NCBI RefSeq assembly: GCF_001439685.1
Contig: NZ_JYLH01000017.1
Coordinates: forward strand, 78,356 to 142,355
Source: Pseudomonas libanensis
Lineage (GTDB): Bacteria > Pseudomonadota > Gammaproteobacteria > Pseudomonadales > Pseudomonadaceae
Reading direction: 5' to 3'
DNA length: 64,000 nt
This document shows positions 24,438 through 33,074 of the stretch, piece after piece. The position numbers and the translations under genes are program-made. Under the pieces are notes generated by a model. That model was not told where the DNA came from, made no database searches, and saw nothing but the letters and a program-made list of their open reading frames with translations. The stretch's first letter is position 1. Each line of letters starts with the position of its first letter.

Positions 24438-26726
24438 TTATTTGCGCAACAGGCGCAGGCCGTTGAATACCACCAGCAGGCTCACGCCCATGTCGGCGAA
24501 GACCGCCATCCACATAGTCGCCATGCCCATGAATGTCACCGCCAGGAAGATCGCCTTGATCACCAGCGCCAGGGCGATGTTCTGCTTGAGGATACTCGAG
24601 GTTTGCCGCGACAACCGAATGAAAGCCGGAATCTTGCGCAAATCGTCGTCCATCAGCGCTACGTCAGCGGTCTCGATAGCGGTGTCAGTGCCCGCCGCGG
24701 CCATGGCAAAGCCGATCTCGGCCCGCGCCAGGGCCGGGGCGTCGTTGATACCGTCGCCGACCATGCCCACCCGGTGGCCTTGACCATAAAGGGTTTCGAT
24801 AGCCTGCAGCTTGTCGGTGGGCAGCAAGTCGCCCTGGGCCTGGTCGATGCCAACCTGACGGGCAATCGCCTGGGCGGTGTGAGTGTTGTCACCGGTGAGC
24901 ATCAGGGTCTTGATGCCCAGGTCGTGCAATTGCTCAATAGCTTCGCGGCTGCTGTCCTTGACGGTGTCGGCCACGGCAAACAGCGCCAGCGGGCCGGATT
25001 TGTCCAGCAGCAGCACCACGGACTTGCCTTGTTTTTCCAGGGCGAAGAGCTTTTCTTCCAGCGCTGGAGAGCACAGGCCGAGGTCTTCCACCAGACGGTG
25101 GTTACCCAAGTGATAGGTCTGGCCGTTGATATCACCACGCACACCACGCCCGGCCAGGGCCTGGAAGTTATCCACAGCGTGAGTCGACAGGTTTTTATCC
25201 ACAGCCGCATTGGCAATTGCCAGGGACACCGGGTGGTCGGAGCGCCCGGCCAAACTGGCAGCCAGGGCCGGAGCGCTGTCTTCGAGGTTGGGAAACAGCG
25301 GCAGGTAATCGGTTTGCACCGGCTTGCCATGGGTAATGGTGCCGGTTTTGTCGAGGGCCAGGTAGTCGAGCTTGTAGCCCCCTTCCAGGTACACGCCGCC
25401 CTTGATCAGGATGCCTTTACGCGCCGCCGCGGCCAGACCGCTGACGATGGTCACCGGCGTGGAGATCACCAAGGCGCACGGGCAGGCCACCACCAGAAGC
25501 ACAAGGGCGCGATAGATCCAGTCAAACCACACGCCAGCCATGAACAACGGCGGAATCACCGCCACGCCCAGGGCAAACAGGAAAACTGCCGGGGTGTAGA
25601 CCTTCGAGAAACTATCAACAAACCGCTGGGTCGGCGCTCGTGCGCCTTGGGCTTGTTCCACGGCGTGGATGATCCGCGCCAGGGTCGAGTTGTTGGCCGC
25701 CGCAGTAACTTTGTACTCCAGGGCGCCGGCCTGGTTGATGGTGCCGGCGAAGACTTTGTCGCCGATGGTCTTTTCAATCGGCAGGCTTTCCCCGGTGATC
25801 GGTGCCTGATCAATGGTGGATTGACCGGCAGTGACCTCACCGTCCAGGCCGATACGCTCGCCGGGCTTTACCCGAACGATCGCACCAAGCTCAATGCTTT
25901 TGACCTCTTGTTCCATCCACGAACCGTCGGCCTGTTTTACCGTGGCCTGTTCCGGCGTCATCTGCATCAGGCCGCTGATGGCATTGCGCGCCCGGTCCAG
26001 GGACTTGGCCTCGATCAACTCGGCCACGGTGAACAGGAACATCACCATCGCCGCTTCCGGCCACTGGCCAATCAGGATCGCGCCGGTCACTGCGATGCTC
26101 ATCAGCGCGTTGATATTCAGGTTGAGATTTTTCAGGGCAATCCAGCCCTTTTTGTAGGTGGTGAGGCCGCCGCTGAGGATCGACACCAGCGCCACCAGCG
26201 CGATCACCCAGGTCGGGGCTACGCCGGTGAAATGCAGCACTTCGGCGCCCAAGGCACCCACGCCGGATACCGCCAATGGCCACCAATGCTTCTTGGCTGG
26301 CGGTGCGGCGGCGGGGCTGCCTTCTTCGATAGGGTCGGCCTGCATGCCGATGGACTTGATCGCATCGATGATCGGCGCTGTGCTCGGCAGGTCGTGGGTG
26401 ACGCCGAGGATGCGGTTGATCAGGTTGAATTCCAGTTGCTGCACGCCGGCGAGCTTGCCCAGTTTGTTCTGGATCAGCGTCTGCTCGGTGGGGCAGTCCA
26501 TGGCTTCGATGCGGAAGGTGCTCAGGCGCGAGCCGGCGGTGGGCGCTTCGCTCAGGGTCACCACGGCGGGCCCGGCAGCGCCGGAGCAGCAGGAGCCGGA
26601 ATGGCCGTGGTTATCCACAGGCGTGAGTTTGGCGGGCCCATGGTCATGTTTGTGATCATGGCCGTGGTCATGATCGTGATCATGCTTGTGGTCGTGCTTG
26701 TGCGGGGTATGCATGGAGTGGCTCAT
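24438..26726 (-). CDS. cadA: Cd2+/Zn2+/Pb2+-exporting P-type ATPase
   Basis: A 762-residue P1B-ATPase that pumps divalent soft metals out of the cytoplasm. The first 40 residues are a His/Asp-rich metal-binding tail (HKHDHKHDHDHDHGHDHKH). A heavy-metal domain follows, with MDCPTEQ in place of CxxC, typical of Pseudomonas CadA. Later come the CPC translocation motif (VVACPCALVISTP), phosphorylation site DKTGTITHG, the HP motif (SDHPVSLA) and the hinge GDGINDAPAL. I chose ATG 26726; an upstream frame would run into the shared promoter. It is divergent from cadR across a MerR-type operator. Confidence 0.95.
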   Translation of the reverse strand: MSHSMHTPHKHDHKHDHDHDHGHDHKHDHGPAKLTPVDNHGHSGSCCSGAAGPAVVTLSEAPTAGSRLSTFRIEAMDCPTEQTLIQNKLGKLAGVQQLEFNLINRILGVTHDLPSTAPIIDAIKSIGMQADPIEEGSPAAAPPAKKHWWPLAVSGVGALGAEVLHFTGVAPTWVIALVALVSILSGGLTTYKKGWIALKNLNLNINALMSIAVTGAILIGQWPEAAMVMFLFTVAELIEAKSLDRARNAISGLMQMTPEQATVKQADGSWMEQEVKSIELGAIVRVKPGERIGLDGEVTAGQSTIDQAPITGESLPIEKTIGDKVFAGTINQAGALEYKVTAAANNSTLARIIHAVEQAQGARAPTQRFVDSFSKVYTPAVFLFALGVAVIPPLFMAGVWFDWIYRALVLLVVACPCALVISTPVTIVSGLAAAARKGILIKGGVYLEGGYKLDYLALDKTGTITHGKPVQTDYLPLFPNLEDSAPALAASLAGRSDHPVSLAIANAAVDKNLSTHAVDNFQALAGRGVRGDINGQTYHLGNHRLVEDLGLCSPALEEKLFALEKQGKSVVLLLDKSGPLALFAVADTVKDSSREAIEQLHDLGIKTLMLTGDNTHTAQAIARQVGIDQAQGDLLPTDKLQAIETLYGQGHRVGMVGDGINDAPALARAEIGFAMAAAGTDTAIETADVALMDDDLRKIPAFIRLSRQTSSILKQNIALALVIKAIFLAVTFMGMATMWMAVFADMGVSLLVVFNGLRLLRK

Positions 26727-26757
26727 CAGGTCGCGTCCGTAAAGGTGCCTGTTGCCA

Positions 26758-26788
26758 AGTAAAGACCCTGTAGCCACTATAGGGTCAA
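26758..26788 (-). promoter_or_regulatory. MerR/CadR-type promoter-operator of cadA
   Basis: On the minus strand, -35 TTGACC (26788-26783) and -10 TTTACT (26763-26758) are separated by 19 bases. A dyad, ACCCTATAG / CTACAGGGT, fills this over-long spacer (26765-26785). This is the layout of promoters that MerR-family activators untwist on metal binding. Confidence 0.85.
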
Positions 26789-26811
26789 GCACCCATTTGG
26801 AGATTGCTGCG

Positions 26812-27252
26812 ATGAAGATCGGCGAACTGGCCAAACTCACCGATTGCCCGGTGGAAACCATCCGTTATTACGAGAAGGAAAACCTGCTGCCGCCGCCGGC
26901 GCGCACCGAGGGCAACTACCGGGTCTATACCCAGGCACACACCGAGCGGCTGACCTTTATCCGCAATTGCCGCAGCCTCGACATGACCCTCGAGGAAATC
27001 CGCAGCCTGCTGGGGCTGCGCGACAGCCCCCAGGACCAGTGCGAAAGCGTGAATACGTTGATCGACGAGCATATCCACCACGTGAAAGCGCGGATCGATG
27101 GGTTGCTGGCCTTGCAGGAGCAGTTGCTGGACCTGCGCCAACGTTGCGGCGGTGGGGAACAGTGCGGCATTTTGCAGCAGTTGGAAGTCAGCGGAGGGAT
27201 TGCGGCCAGCGAGGCCGAGCCTTCGCACGTGGGCAGAAGCCACGGCCACTAA
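26812..27252 (+). CDS. cadR: MerR-family metal sensor CadR
   Basis: A 146-residue activator. The N-terminal MerR helix-turn-helix is MKIGELAKLTDCPVETIRYYEKENLLPPPAR. A dimerisation helix follows. Metal-binding cysteines lie in DQCESV (about Cys-77) and RCGGGEQCG (about 112 and 119), with a short His-containing tail (HVGRSHGH), as in CadR/PbrR. It senses Cd, Pb or Zn and activates cadA from the operator between the two genes. I chose ATG 26812 (GGAG nine bases upstream) because the family begins MKIGELA; a longer frame starting at 26752 would cover the operator. Confidence 0.94.
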   Translation: MKIGELAKLTDCPVETIRYYEKENLLPPPARTEGNYRVYTQAHTERLTFIRNCRSLDMTLEEIRSLLGLRDSPQDQCESVNTLIDEHIHHVKARIDGLLALQEQLLDLRQRCGGGEQCGILQQLEVSGGIAASEAEPSHVGRSHGH

Positions 27253-27274
27253 ACTCAAGCGAACGCGCAACCCA

Positions 27275-27363
27275 TGTGGGAGCTGGCTTGCCTGCGATAG
27301 GGTGGAGCAGCAACACTGATGTCGCCTGACACTCCGCTATCGCAGGCAAGCCAGCACCCACAG
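27275..27363. repeat. REP pair (REPIN), inward architecture
   Basis: Inverted AGCTGGCTTGCC-type units between the convergent cadR and thyA genes; the right unit has one variant base (CCAGCACCCACAG). Confidence 0.88.
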
Positions 27364-27382
27364 TTTCTTCCCGCAACAGGCT

Positions 27383-28216
27383 TTAGATCGCCACTTCTGC
27401 CTTGATGCTTGGATCCGCGTCATAGCCCACGATTTCAAAGTCTTCGAACTTGTAGTCGTAGATCGACGCAGGCTTACGCTTGATCACCAGCTCCGGCAGT
27501 TTTTTCGGCGTACGCGCCAACTGGGTCTGGATCTGTTCCATGTGGTTGCTGTAGGCGTGGGTGTCGCCGGTGGTGACGATGATCTCGTGGGGGATCAGGT
27601 CGCACTGCTGGGCCAGCATGTGGGTCAGCAACGCCAGCGCGGCGGTGTTGTACGGCAGGCCCAGGAACACGTCGGAGCTGCGGATATACAGCTGCATCGA
27701 CAGATGACCGTCATGCACGAACGCCTGGTACAGCAGGTGGCACGGCGGCAGGGCTTGCTTGCCATTGCGTGCGTTTTCCTGGGGACTCTGGGTTTCGTCC
27801 GGCAGGTATTCGACGTTCCAGCCGTGGAACAGGATGCGCCGGCTGTTGGGGTTGGTCTTGAGCGTGTGCACCATGTAGTCGATCTGGTTGATCGTGCCGC
27901 CATCCTTGGTGGGCCAGGCGGTCCACTGCTCGCCGTAGACCGGGCCCAGGTCGCCGTCTTCGGTGGCCCACTCATCCCAGATTTTCACACCGTTTTCGTT
28001 GAGCCACTTGATGTTGGTGTTGCCGCTCAACATCCAGATCAGTTCGTTGGCGATGCTTTTGAAGTGCAGCTTCTTGGTGGTCAGCAGCGGGAAGCCGTCG
28101 GCCAGGTTATGCCGATACTGACGCGCAAACACAGCCTTGGTGCCGGTGCCCGTGCGGTCGCCCTTGGTCAGGCCATTGGTCACGACGTCGTGCAGCAGTT
28201 CGAGATATTGCTTCAT
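27383..28216 (-). CDS. thyA: Thymidylate synthase
   Basis: A 277-residue ThyA that methylates dUMP to dTMP with methylene-tetrahydrofolate and releases dihydrofolate for FolA. The catalytic cysteine is in LPPCHLLYQAFV, and the folate/dUMP-binding motifs RTGTGT, SGNTNIKWL and HAYSNHMEQ are intact. The start MKQYLELL at 28216 is the family start; a longer frame exists but lacks support. It follows lgt on the same strand after 58 bases, and the pair is ancient in gammaproteobacteria (lgt-thyA). A small hairpin (28243-28261) lies between them. Confidence 0.97.
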   Translation of the reverse strand: MKQYLELLHDVVTNGLTKGDRTGTGTKAVFARQYRHNLADGFPLLTTKKLHFKSIANELIWMLSGNTNIKWLNENGVKIWDEWATEDGDLGPVYGEQWTAWPTKDGGTINQIDYMVHTLKTNPNSRRILFHGWNVEYLPDETQSPQENARNGKQALPPCHLLYQAFVHDGHLSMQLYIRSSDVFLGLPYNTAALALLTHMLAQQCDLIPHEIIVTTGDTHAYSNHMEQIQTQLARTPKKLPELVIKRKPASIYDYKFEDFEIVGYDADPSIKAEVAI

Positions 28217-28274
28217 GTGGTTACCCGTATCGTTGAAGCCGCGGCCCTTCAAGCAAGGGCCACGGCATTCGAAT

Positions 28275-29087
28275 TTAAAGCGCGGCGTTCTTCAGCGGCT
28301 GCGGGCGATTGTACGCCCACCAGAGCATGCCCAGGCCCGCGAGGATCATCGGCAGGCTGAGGACCTGACCCATGGTCAGCCAGCCCCACGCCAGGTAGCC
28401 CAACTGCGCATCCGGTACCCGTACGAATTCGACGATAAAGCGGAAGATCCCATAGAACAGCGCAAACATGCCCGACACAGCCATGGTCGGGCGTGGCTTG
28501 CGCGAGAAGATATAGAGAATAAGGAACAGTGCCACACCCTCCAACGCGAACTGGTAGAGCTGCGACGGGTGGCGCGGCAGCTGCGCCGGATCGCTGAACG
28601 GCGGGAACACCATCGCCCACGGCACGTCAGTCGGCTTGCCCCACAGCTCGGCGTTGATAAAGTTACCAATGCGCCCAGCGCCCAGGCCGATCGGCACAAA
28701 CGGTGCGACGAAGTCCATCAGCTGGAAGAACGACTTGCCATTACGGCGGCCAAACCACCAGGCGGCGATCATCACGCCGATAAACCCGCCATGGAAGGCC
28801 ATGCCACCTTTCCACACTTCGAAGATCAGCGTCGGATTGGCGATATAGGCCGACAAATCGTAGAACAGCACATACCCCAGGCGCCCGCCGACGATCACCC
28901 CCATCGACATCCAGAACACCATGTCGGAGAGCTTCTCCTTGGTCCAGGTCGGGTCGAACCGGTTCAGGCGCCGGGAAGCCAGCAGCCAGGCACCGCCGAT
29001 GCCGATCAGGTACATCAGCCCGTACCAGTGGATTTTCAGCGGACCGATGGCCAGGGCCACCGGGTCGATCTGCGGGTAAGGCAGCAT
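28275..29087 (-). CDS. lgt: Phosphatidylglycerol:prolipoprotein diacylglyceryl transferase
   Basis: A 270-residue inner-membrane enzyme with seven segments. It attaches diacylglycerol to the lipobox cysteine of prolipoproteins. The Lgt signature GRIGNFINAELWG, the catalytic-region HGGFIGVMIAAWWFGRR and the C-terminal IVEFVRVPDAQLG are present. GAGGAG lies just upstream of ATG 29087. It heads an apparent lgt-thyA transcription unit and is divergent from the NRDE gene. Confidence 0.97.
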   Translation of the reverse strand: MLPYPQIDPVALAIGPLKIHWYGLMYLIGIGGAWLLASRRLNRFDPTWTKEKLSDMVFWMSMGVIVGGRLGYVLFYDLSAYIANPTLIFEVWKGGMAFHGGFIGVMIAAWWFGRRNGKSFFQLMDFVAPFVPIGLGAGRIGNFINAELWGKPTDVPWAMVFPPFSDPAQLPRHPSQLYQFALEGVALFLILYIFSRKPRPTMAVSGMFALFYGIFRFIVEFVRVPDAQLGYLAWGWLTMGQVLSLPMILAGLGMLWWAYNRPQPLKNAAL

Positions 29088-29304
29088 TGCGACTCCTCGT
29101 TAAAACATTTAGTCATGACGCACCGGACCATGCCGAGGTGCGATTAAGCCTGCGTTACAGCGCCGATATCAAATTAAGAAGTTCACATACACACCAAACA
29201 GCCCGGCATGTTAACGGATGGAAGGTGCGCGGCCCAACTTCGTTGCGATGGAACGCTCGCGGTTCTGTGGGTAGAGTTGGGAAAAACACACAAGGGATCT
29301 CCCA

Positions 29305-30051
29305 ATGTGCCTGATTGTTTTCGCCTGGCGACCGGGCCATGCCCAACCGCTGATCGTCGCGGCCAACCGCGATGAGTTTTACGCCCGCCCCAGCCTGCCG
29401 CTGGCCCAATGGCCGGATGCGCCACAGATCTATGCCGGCCGCGATCAGGAAGCCGGGGGCACCTGGCTTGGGGTCAACGCTGATGGGCGCTTTGCTGCGT
29501 TGACCAATATCCGCGACCCGCACCAGCCACCGGCGCGCAAGTCCCGTGGTGAATTGGTTGCGCGATTTCTCAGCGGTTCCCTGCCCATTGACGATTATTT
29601 AGCCGACGTTAACGGACGCTCGATTGAATATGCCGGGTTTAACCTGCTGATTGGCACGCGGGATGAGCTGTGGCATTACAACGCCAATGACACCCAGCCT
29701 ACATTGCTGGCGCCGGGGATCTACGGGCTATCCAATGCCGGGCTGGATACCCCATGGCCAAAGCTGGTCAAGGCCAAGGCGGCGTTGAGCGCAATGCTGG
29801 AGAATCCGCAGCCGGAGGCGTTACTGGAGATTTTGAGCGATACGCAGACGGTGCCATTTGCTGACCTGCCCGATACCGGCGTGGGGTTGGCTACTGAGAG
29901 TCTGCTGTCGAGTGTGTTTATCGCCAGCCCCAGTTATGGGACACGGGCGAGTACGGCGCTGATTGTGAATGCCGATGGCACGCGCAGGATGCTGGAGCGT
30001 AGCTTTGGCCCGCACGGTGGGCGGCTGGGCGAGGTCGAACTGGAAATTTGA
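29305..30051 (+). CDS. NRDE/TANGO2-family protein
   Basis: A 248-residue cytoplasmic protein. It opens MCLIVFAWRPGHAQPLIVAANRDEFYARP, containing the N-terminal Cys-2 and the family NRDE motif. Further family patches are YAGRDQEAGGTWLGVN and ALTNIRDP. The fold is of the Ntn-hydrolase type with Cys-2 as the possible nucleophile, although eukaryotic TANGO2 has been linked to haem and lipid handling. No biochemical role can be inferred here. It is monocistronic, divergent from lgt and convergent with ptsP, with a REP pair after it. Confidence 0.85.
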   Translation: MCLIVFAWRPGHAQPLIVAANRDEFYARPSLPLAQWPDAPQIYAGRDQEAGGTWLGVNADGRFAALTNIRDPHQPPARKSRGELVARFLSGSLPIDDYLADVNGRSIEYAGFNLLIGTRDELWHYNANDTQPTLLAPGIYGLSNAGLDTPWPKLVKAKAALSAMLENPQPEALLEILSDTQTVPFADLPDTGVGLATESLLSSVFIASPSYGTRASTALIVNADGTRRMLERSFGPHGGRLGEVELEI

Positions 30052-30069
30052 CGGCGACTGGATTGACGC

Positions 30070-30136
30070 CATCGCAGGCAAGCCAGCTCCCACATTTGGA
30101 ATGCAATCCCCTGTGGGAGCTGGCTTGCCTGCGATG
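30070..30136. repeat. REP pair (REPIN), outward, shortest spacer in the window
   Basis: Inverted AGCTGGCTTGCCTGCGAT units with only about 16 bases between them, at the convergent end of the NRDE gene and ptsP. Confidence 0.9.
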
Positions 30137-30149
30137 AAGGCGCCTCGGT

Positions 30150-32429
30150 CTAGAGGGCCTTGGCCGAAGCCGGGTTGATCATCCGGGTCAGCCCCAGGTT
30201 CTTCAGTGCCAACTGCAGCGAGCTGTGGATAACTTGCGGATTGTCGATGGTCATCAACTCAGCCAGCAAATCCTCGGCCATGCTCAATTCAACCTGGCGC
30301 AGCATCCACTTCACTTTCGGCAAGTTGGTGGCGTTCATCGAGAGGCTGTCAAAGCCCATTGCCATCAACAGCACCGCCGCCGCCGGGTCGCCGGCCATCT
30401 CACCGCAGATGCTCACCGGCTTGCCTTCGGCATGGGCATCGCGCACCACGTGTTGCAGGGCTTGCAGCACTGCCGGGTGCAGGTAGTCGTAGAGGTCGGC
30501 CACCCGTGGGTTGTTACGGTCCACGGCCAGCAGGTACTGGGTCAGGTCGTTGGAGCCCACCGAGAGGAAATCCACCTGCCGCGCCAGTTCCTTGGCCTGG
30601 TACACCGCCGCGGGGATCTCGATCATCACGCCAATCGGCGGCATCGGCACGTCAGCACCTTCATCGCGCACTTCGCCCCAGGCACGGTGGATCAGGTGCA
30701 GGGCCTCTTCCAGCTCATGGGTGCCGGAGATCATCGGCAGCAGGATACGCAGGTTGTTCAAACCCTCGCTGGCCTTGAGCATAGCGCGGGTCTGGACGAG
30801 GAAGATTTCAGGATGGTCGAGGGTCACGCGAATGCCACGCCAGCCAAGGAAGGGGTTGTCTTCCTTGATCGGGAAATACGACAGTGACTTGTCGCCGCCA
30901 ATGTCCAGGCTGCGCATCGTCACCGGTAGCGGGTGGAAGGCCTGAAGTTGCTCGCGATAAATCGCCAGCTGCTCCTTCTCACTCGGAAAACGCTGGTTGA
31001 TCATGAACGGCACTTCGGTGCGATACAGCCCTACTCCTTCGGCGCCACGTTGCTGGGCACGTGCTACATCCGCCAGCAGACCGGTGTTGACCAGCAGCGG
31101 TACACGGTGGCCGTCGAGGGTGACGCACGGCAGCTCGCGCAACGAGTCGAGGCCCTGTGCCAGTTGCTTCTCTTCTTCCACCACTTCGGCGTATTGCTTG
31201 CGCAGCACGTCGCTGGGGTTGGTAAACACCTCACCGCGATGCCCGTCGACGATCATGTCGATGCCGTCGACCTTGGAATACGGCAGGTCCACCAGGCCCA
31301 TCACCGTCGGGATGCCCATGGCCCGGGCCAGGATCGCGACGTGGGAGTTACCCGAGCCCAGTACCGAGACCAGGCCCACCAGCTTGCCCTCAGGCACTTC
31401 ACCGAGCTGGGTGGCCGTCAATTCTTCACTGACCAGGATGGTGTTATCGGGGAAGACCATGTTGGTGCTGCGGTCTTCCTGCAGGTACGCCAGCAAGCGG
31501 CGCCCGAGGTCGCGCACATCCGAAGCCCGCTCGCGCAGGTAGGCGTCGTCCATCATTTCGAAGCGGTTGACGTGATCGGTCACCACCTGGCGCAACGCAC
31601 CCTGGGCCCACTGGCCGGTCTTGATCACGGTCTTGACTTCGTTACCCAGGGACGCGTCGTCGAGCATCATCTGGTACACGTCGAACAGCGCACGCTCTTC
31701 GGGACGCAGCTGGGTGGCCAGCTTGTTCGACAGGTTGCGCATGTCGGCGCGCACGCCTTCGAGGGCGGTCTTGAACAGTCTGATTTCAGCGTCGATGTCA
31801 TCGACGCTCTTGTCCGGCACCACGTCGAGGTCGGCCGGTGGCAGCATAACCACTGCCTTGCCCACCGCAGCCCCAGGCGAGCCCGGTACGCCGACGAACT
31901 TGGCTTCCTGGATGCCCTTGCCCTGGCGCCCCAGGCCGCGAATCGAACCGGTGGCCTCGGCGTGGGCGATAACCCCCGCGAGCTGCGCACTCATGGTCAC
32001 GAGGAAGGCTTCTTCACCTTCGTCGAACTGGCGGCGTTCTTTTTGCTGGATGACCAACACGCCGACTACGCGGCGGTGGTGGATGATCGGCGCGCCGAGG
32101 AACGAGGCGTAGCGCTCTTCACCGGTTTCGGCAAAGTAGCGATAACGCGGGTGGTCGGCCGCATGTTCGAGGTTCAGGGGTTCTTCACGCGTCCCCACCA
32201 GGCCCACCAGACCTTCATTGGGCGCCATGCTGACCTTGCCGATGGAGCGCTTGTTCAAGCCCTCCGTGGCCATCAGCACAAAACGGTTGGTCTCTGGGTC
32301 CAGCAGGTAAACCGAGCAGACCTGGCTGCCCATGGCTTCCTTGACGCGCAACACAATAATCCCCAACGCCGCCTTGAGATCCTTGGCGGAGTTAACTTCC
32401 TGGACGATCTTGCGCAGCGTATTGAGCAT
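30150..32429 (-). CDS. ptsP: Phosphoenolpyruvate phosphotransferase PtsP (EI-Ntr)
   Basis: A 759-residue first enzyme of the nitrogen phosphotransferase chain (PtsP to NPr to EIIA-Ntr). An N-terminal GAF sensor (about 15-160, which in this family binds glutamine) precedes the EI domain. The phospho-accepting histidine lies in LGSGNSHVAILARAMG. The C-terminal PEP-binding barrel shows RSLDIGGDKSLSYFP and VSICGEMAGDP. It regulates carbon/nitrogen balance, polyester metabolism and virulence in pseudomonads. It lies 22 bases downstream of rppH on the same strand, so the two are co-transcribed, as in most gammaproteobacteria. Confidence 0.96.
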   Translation of the reverse strand: MLNTLRKIVQEVNSAKDLKAALGIIVLRVKEAMGSQVCSVYLLDPETNRFVLMATEGLNKRSIGKVSMAPNEGLVGLVGTREEPLNLEHAADHPRYRYFAETGEERYASFLGAPIIHHRRVVGVLVIQQKERRQFDEGEEAFLVTMSAQLAGVIAHAEATGSIRGLGRQGKGIQEAKFVGVPGSPGAAVGKAVVMLPPADLDVVPDKSVDDIDAEIRLFKTALEGVRADMRNLSNKLATQLRPEERALFDVYQMMLDDASLGNEVKTVIKTGQWAQGALRQVVTDHVNRFEMMDDAYLRERASDVRDLGRRLLAYLQEDRSTNMVFPDNTILVSEELTATQLGEVPEGKLVGLVSVLGSGNSHVAILARAMGIPTVMGLVDLPYSKVDGIDMIVDGHRGEVFTNPSDVLRKQYAEVVEEEKQLAQGLDSLRELPCVTLDGHRVPLLVNTGLLADVARAQQRGAEGVGLYRTEVPFMINQRFPSEKEQLAIYREQLQAFHPLPVTMRSLDIGGDKSLSYFPIKEDNPFLGWRGIRVTLDHPEIFLVQTRAMLKASEGLNNLRILLPMISGTHELEEALHLIHRAWGEVRDEGADVPMPPIGVMIEIPAAVYQAKELARQVDFLSVGSNDLTQYLLAVDRNNPRVADLYDYLHPAVLQALQHVVRDAHAEGKPVSICGEMAGDPAAAVLLMAMGFDSLSMNATNLPKVKWMLRQVELSMAEDLLAELMTIDNPQVIHSSLQLALKNLGLTRMINPASAKAL

Positions 32430-32451
32430 GGCTCGGGGTCGAACTCCGTCG

Positions 32452-32931
32452 TCAGTCGCGCGCTAAAAGGCGCGGGGCAAGCTCTTTGAGAGCGCGACGA
32501 TAAACCTCGCGCTTGAATGTCACCACCTGGCCCAACGGGTACCAATAGCTGACCCAGCGCCAGCCATCGAACTCCGGTTTACCGGTCAAATCCATCCGCA
32601 CCCGCTGCTCATTGGAGATCAGGCGCAAAAGAAACCATTTCTGCTTCTGGCCGATGCACAGCGGTTGGCTGTGGGTACGCACCAGGCGTTGCGGCAAACG
32701 ATAACGCAACCAGCCACGGGTACAGGCCAGAATCTGCACATCTTCACGCTCAAGGCCGACTTCTTCGTTCAACTCACGGTACAAGGCGTCTTCAGGGGTC
32801 TCGTCGGGGTTGATTCCACCTTGAGGAAACTGCCAGGCATCTTGGTTGATTCGGCGAGCCCATAGCACCTGTCCGGCATCATTCGTAAGAATAATCCCGA
32901 CATTAGGACGGAAACCATCGGGGTCGATCAC
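32452..32931 (-). CDS. rppH: RNA pyrophosphohydrolase RppH
   Basis: A 159-residue Nudix enzyme that removes pyrophosphate from 5' ends of mRNA to start RNase E decay. The Nudix box GINPDETPEDALYRELNEEVG fits GX5EX7REUXEEXGU exactly. The start is GTG at 32931 with GAGG upstream, giving the family N-terminus MIDPDGFRPNVGII. A longer open frame begins at 32991, but its first 20 residues have no family support. It heads the rppH-ptsP unit and is divergent from a HAD hydrolase gene. Confidence 0.96.
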   Translation of the reverse strand: MIDPDGFRPNVGIILTNDAGQVLWARRINQDAWQFPQGGINPDETPEDALYRELNEEVGLEREDVQILACTRGWLRYRLPQRLVRTHSQPLCIGQKQKWFLLRLISNEQRVRMDLTGKPEFDGWRWVSYWYPLGQVVTFKREVYRRALKELAPRLLARD

Positions 32932-33074
32932 GGCAACAACCTCGCAAACGCATGTCGCCGCATTGTTCCACAAAGGTTGTTCCAGCGGCAACGAGGCTTC
33001 TTACCTTATGTGCACTCTTGTGAAAAGACCGTATTCTGGACGCCTTTTTACAGACTTTTCAGCGAGTAATTGCA

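Noticed and set aside
24321..26762. An 813-codon open frame on the plus strand opposite cadA
   Set aside because: It mirrors the codon structure of cadA in high-GC DNA. It has no family resemblance and no ribosome site, while cadA has every P-type ATPase motif.
28243..28261. Hairpin GGCCCTT-CAAGC-AAGGGCC between lgt and thyA
   Set aside because: There is no T-run after it on the minus strand, so it is not a convincing terminator; kept only as a note in the thyA entry.
30933..32489. A 518-codon plus-strand frame opposite ptsP
   Set aside because: It is a shadow of ptsP; the protein is His/Gln/Val-rich low-quality sequence, typical of antisense frames in Pseudomonas.
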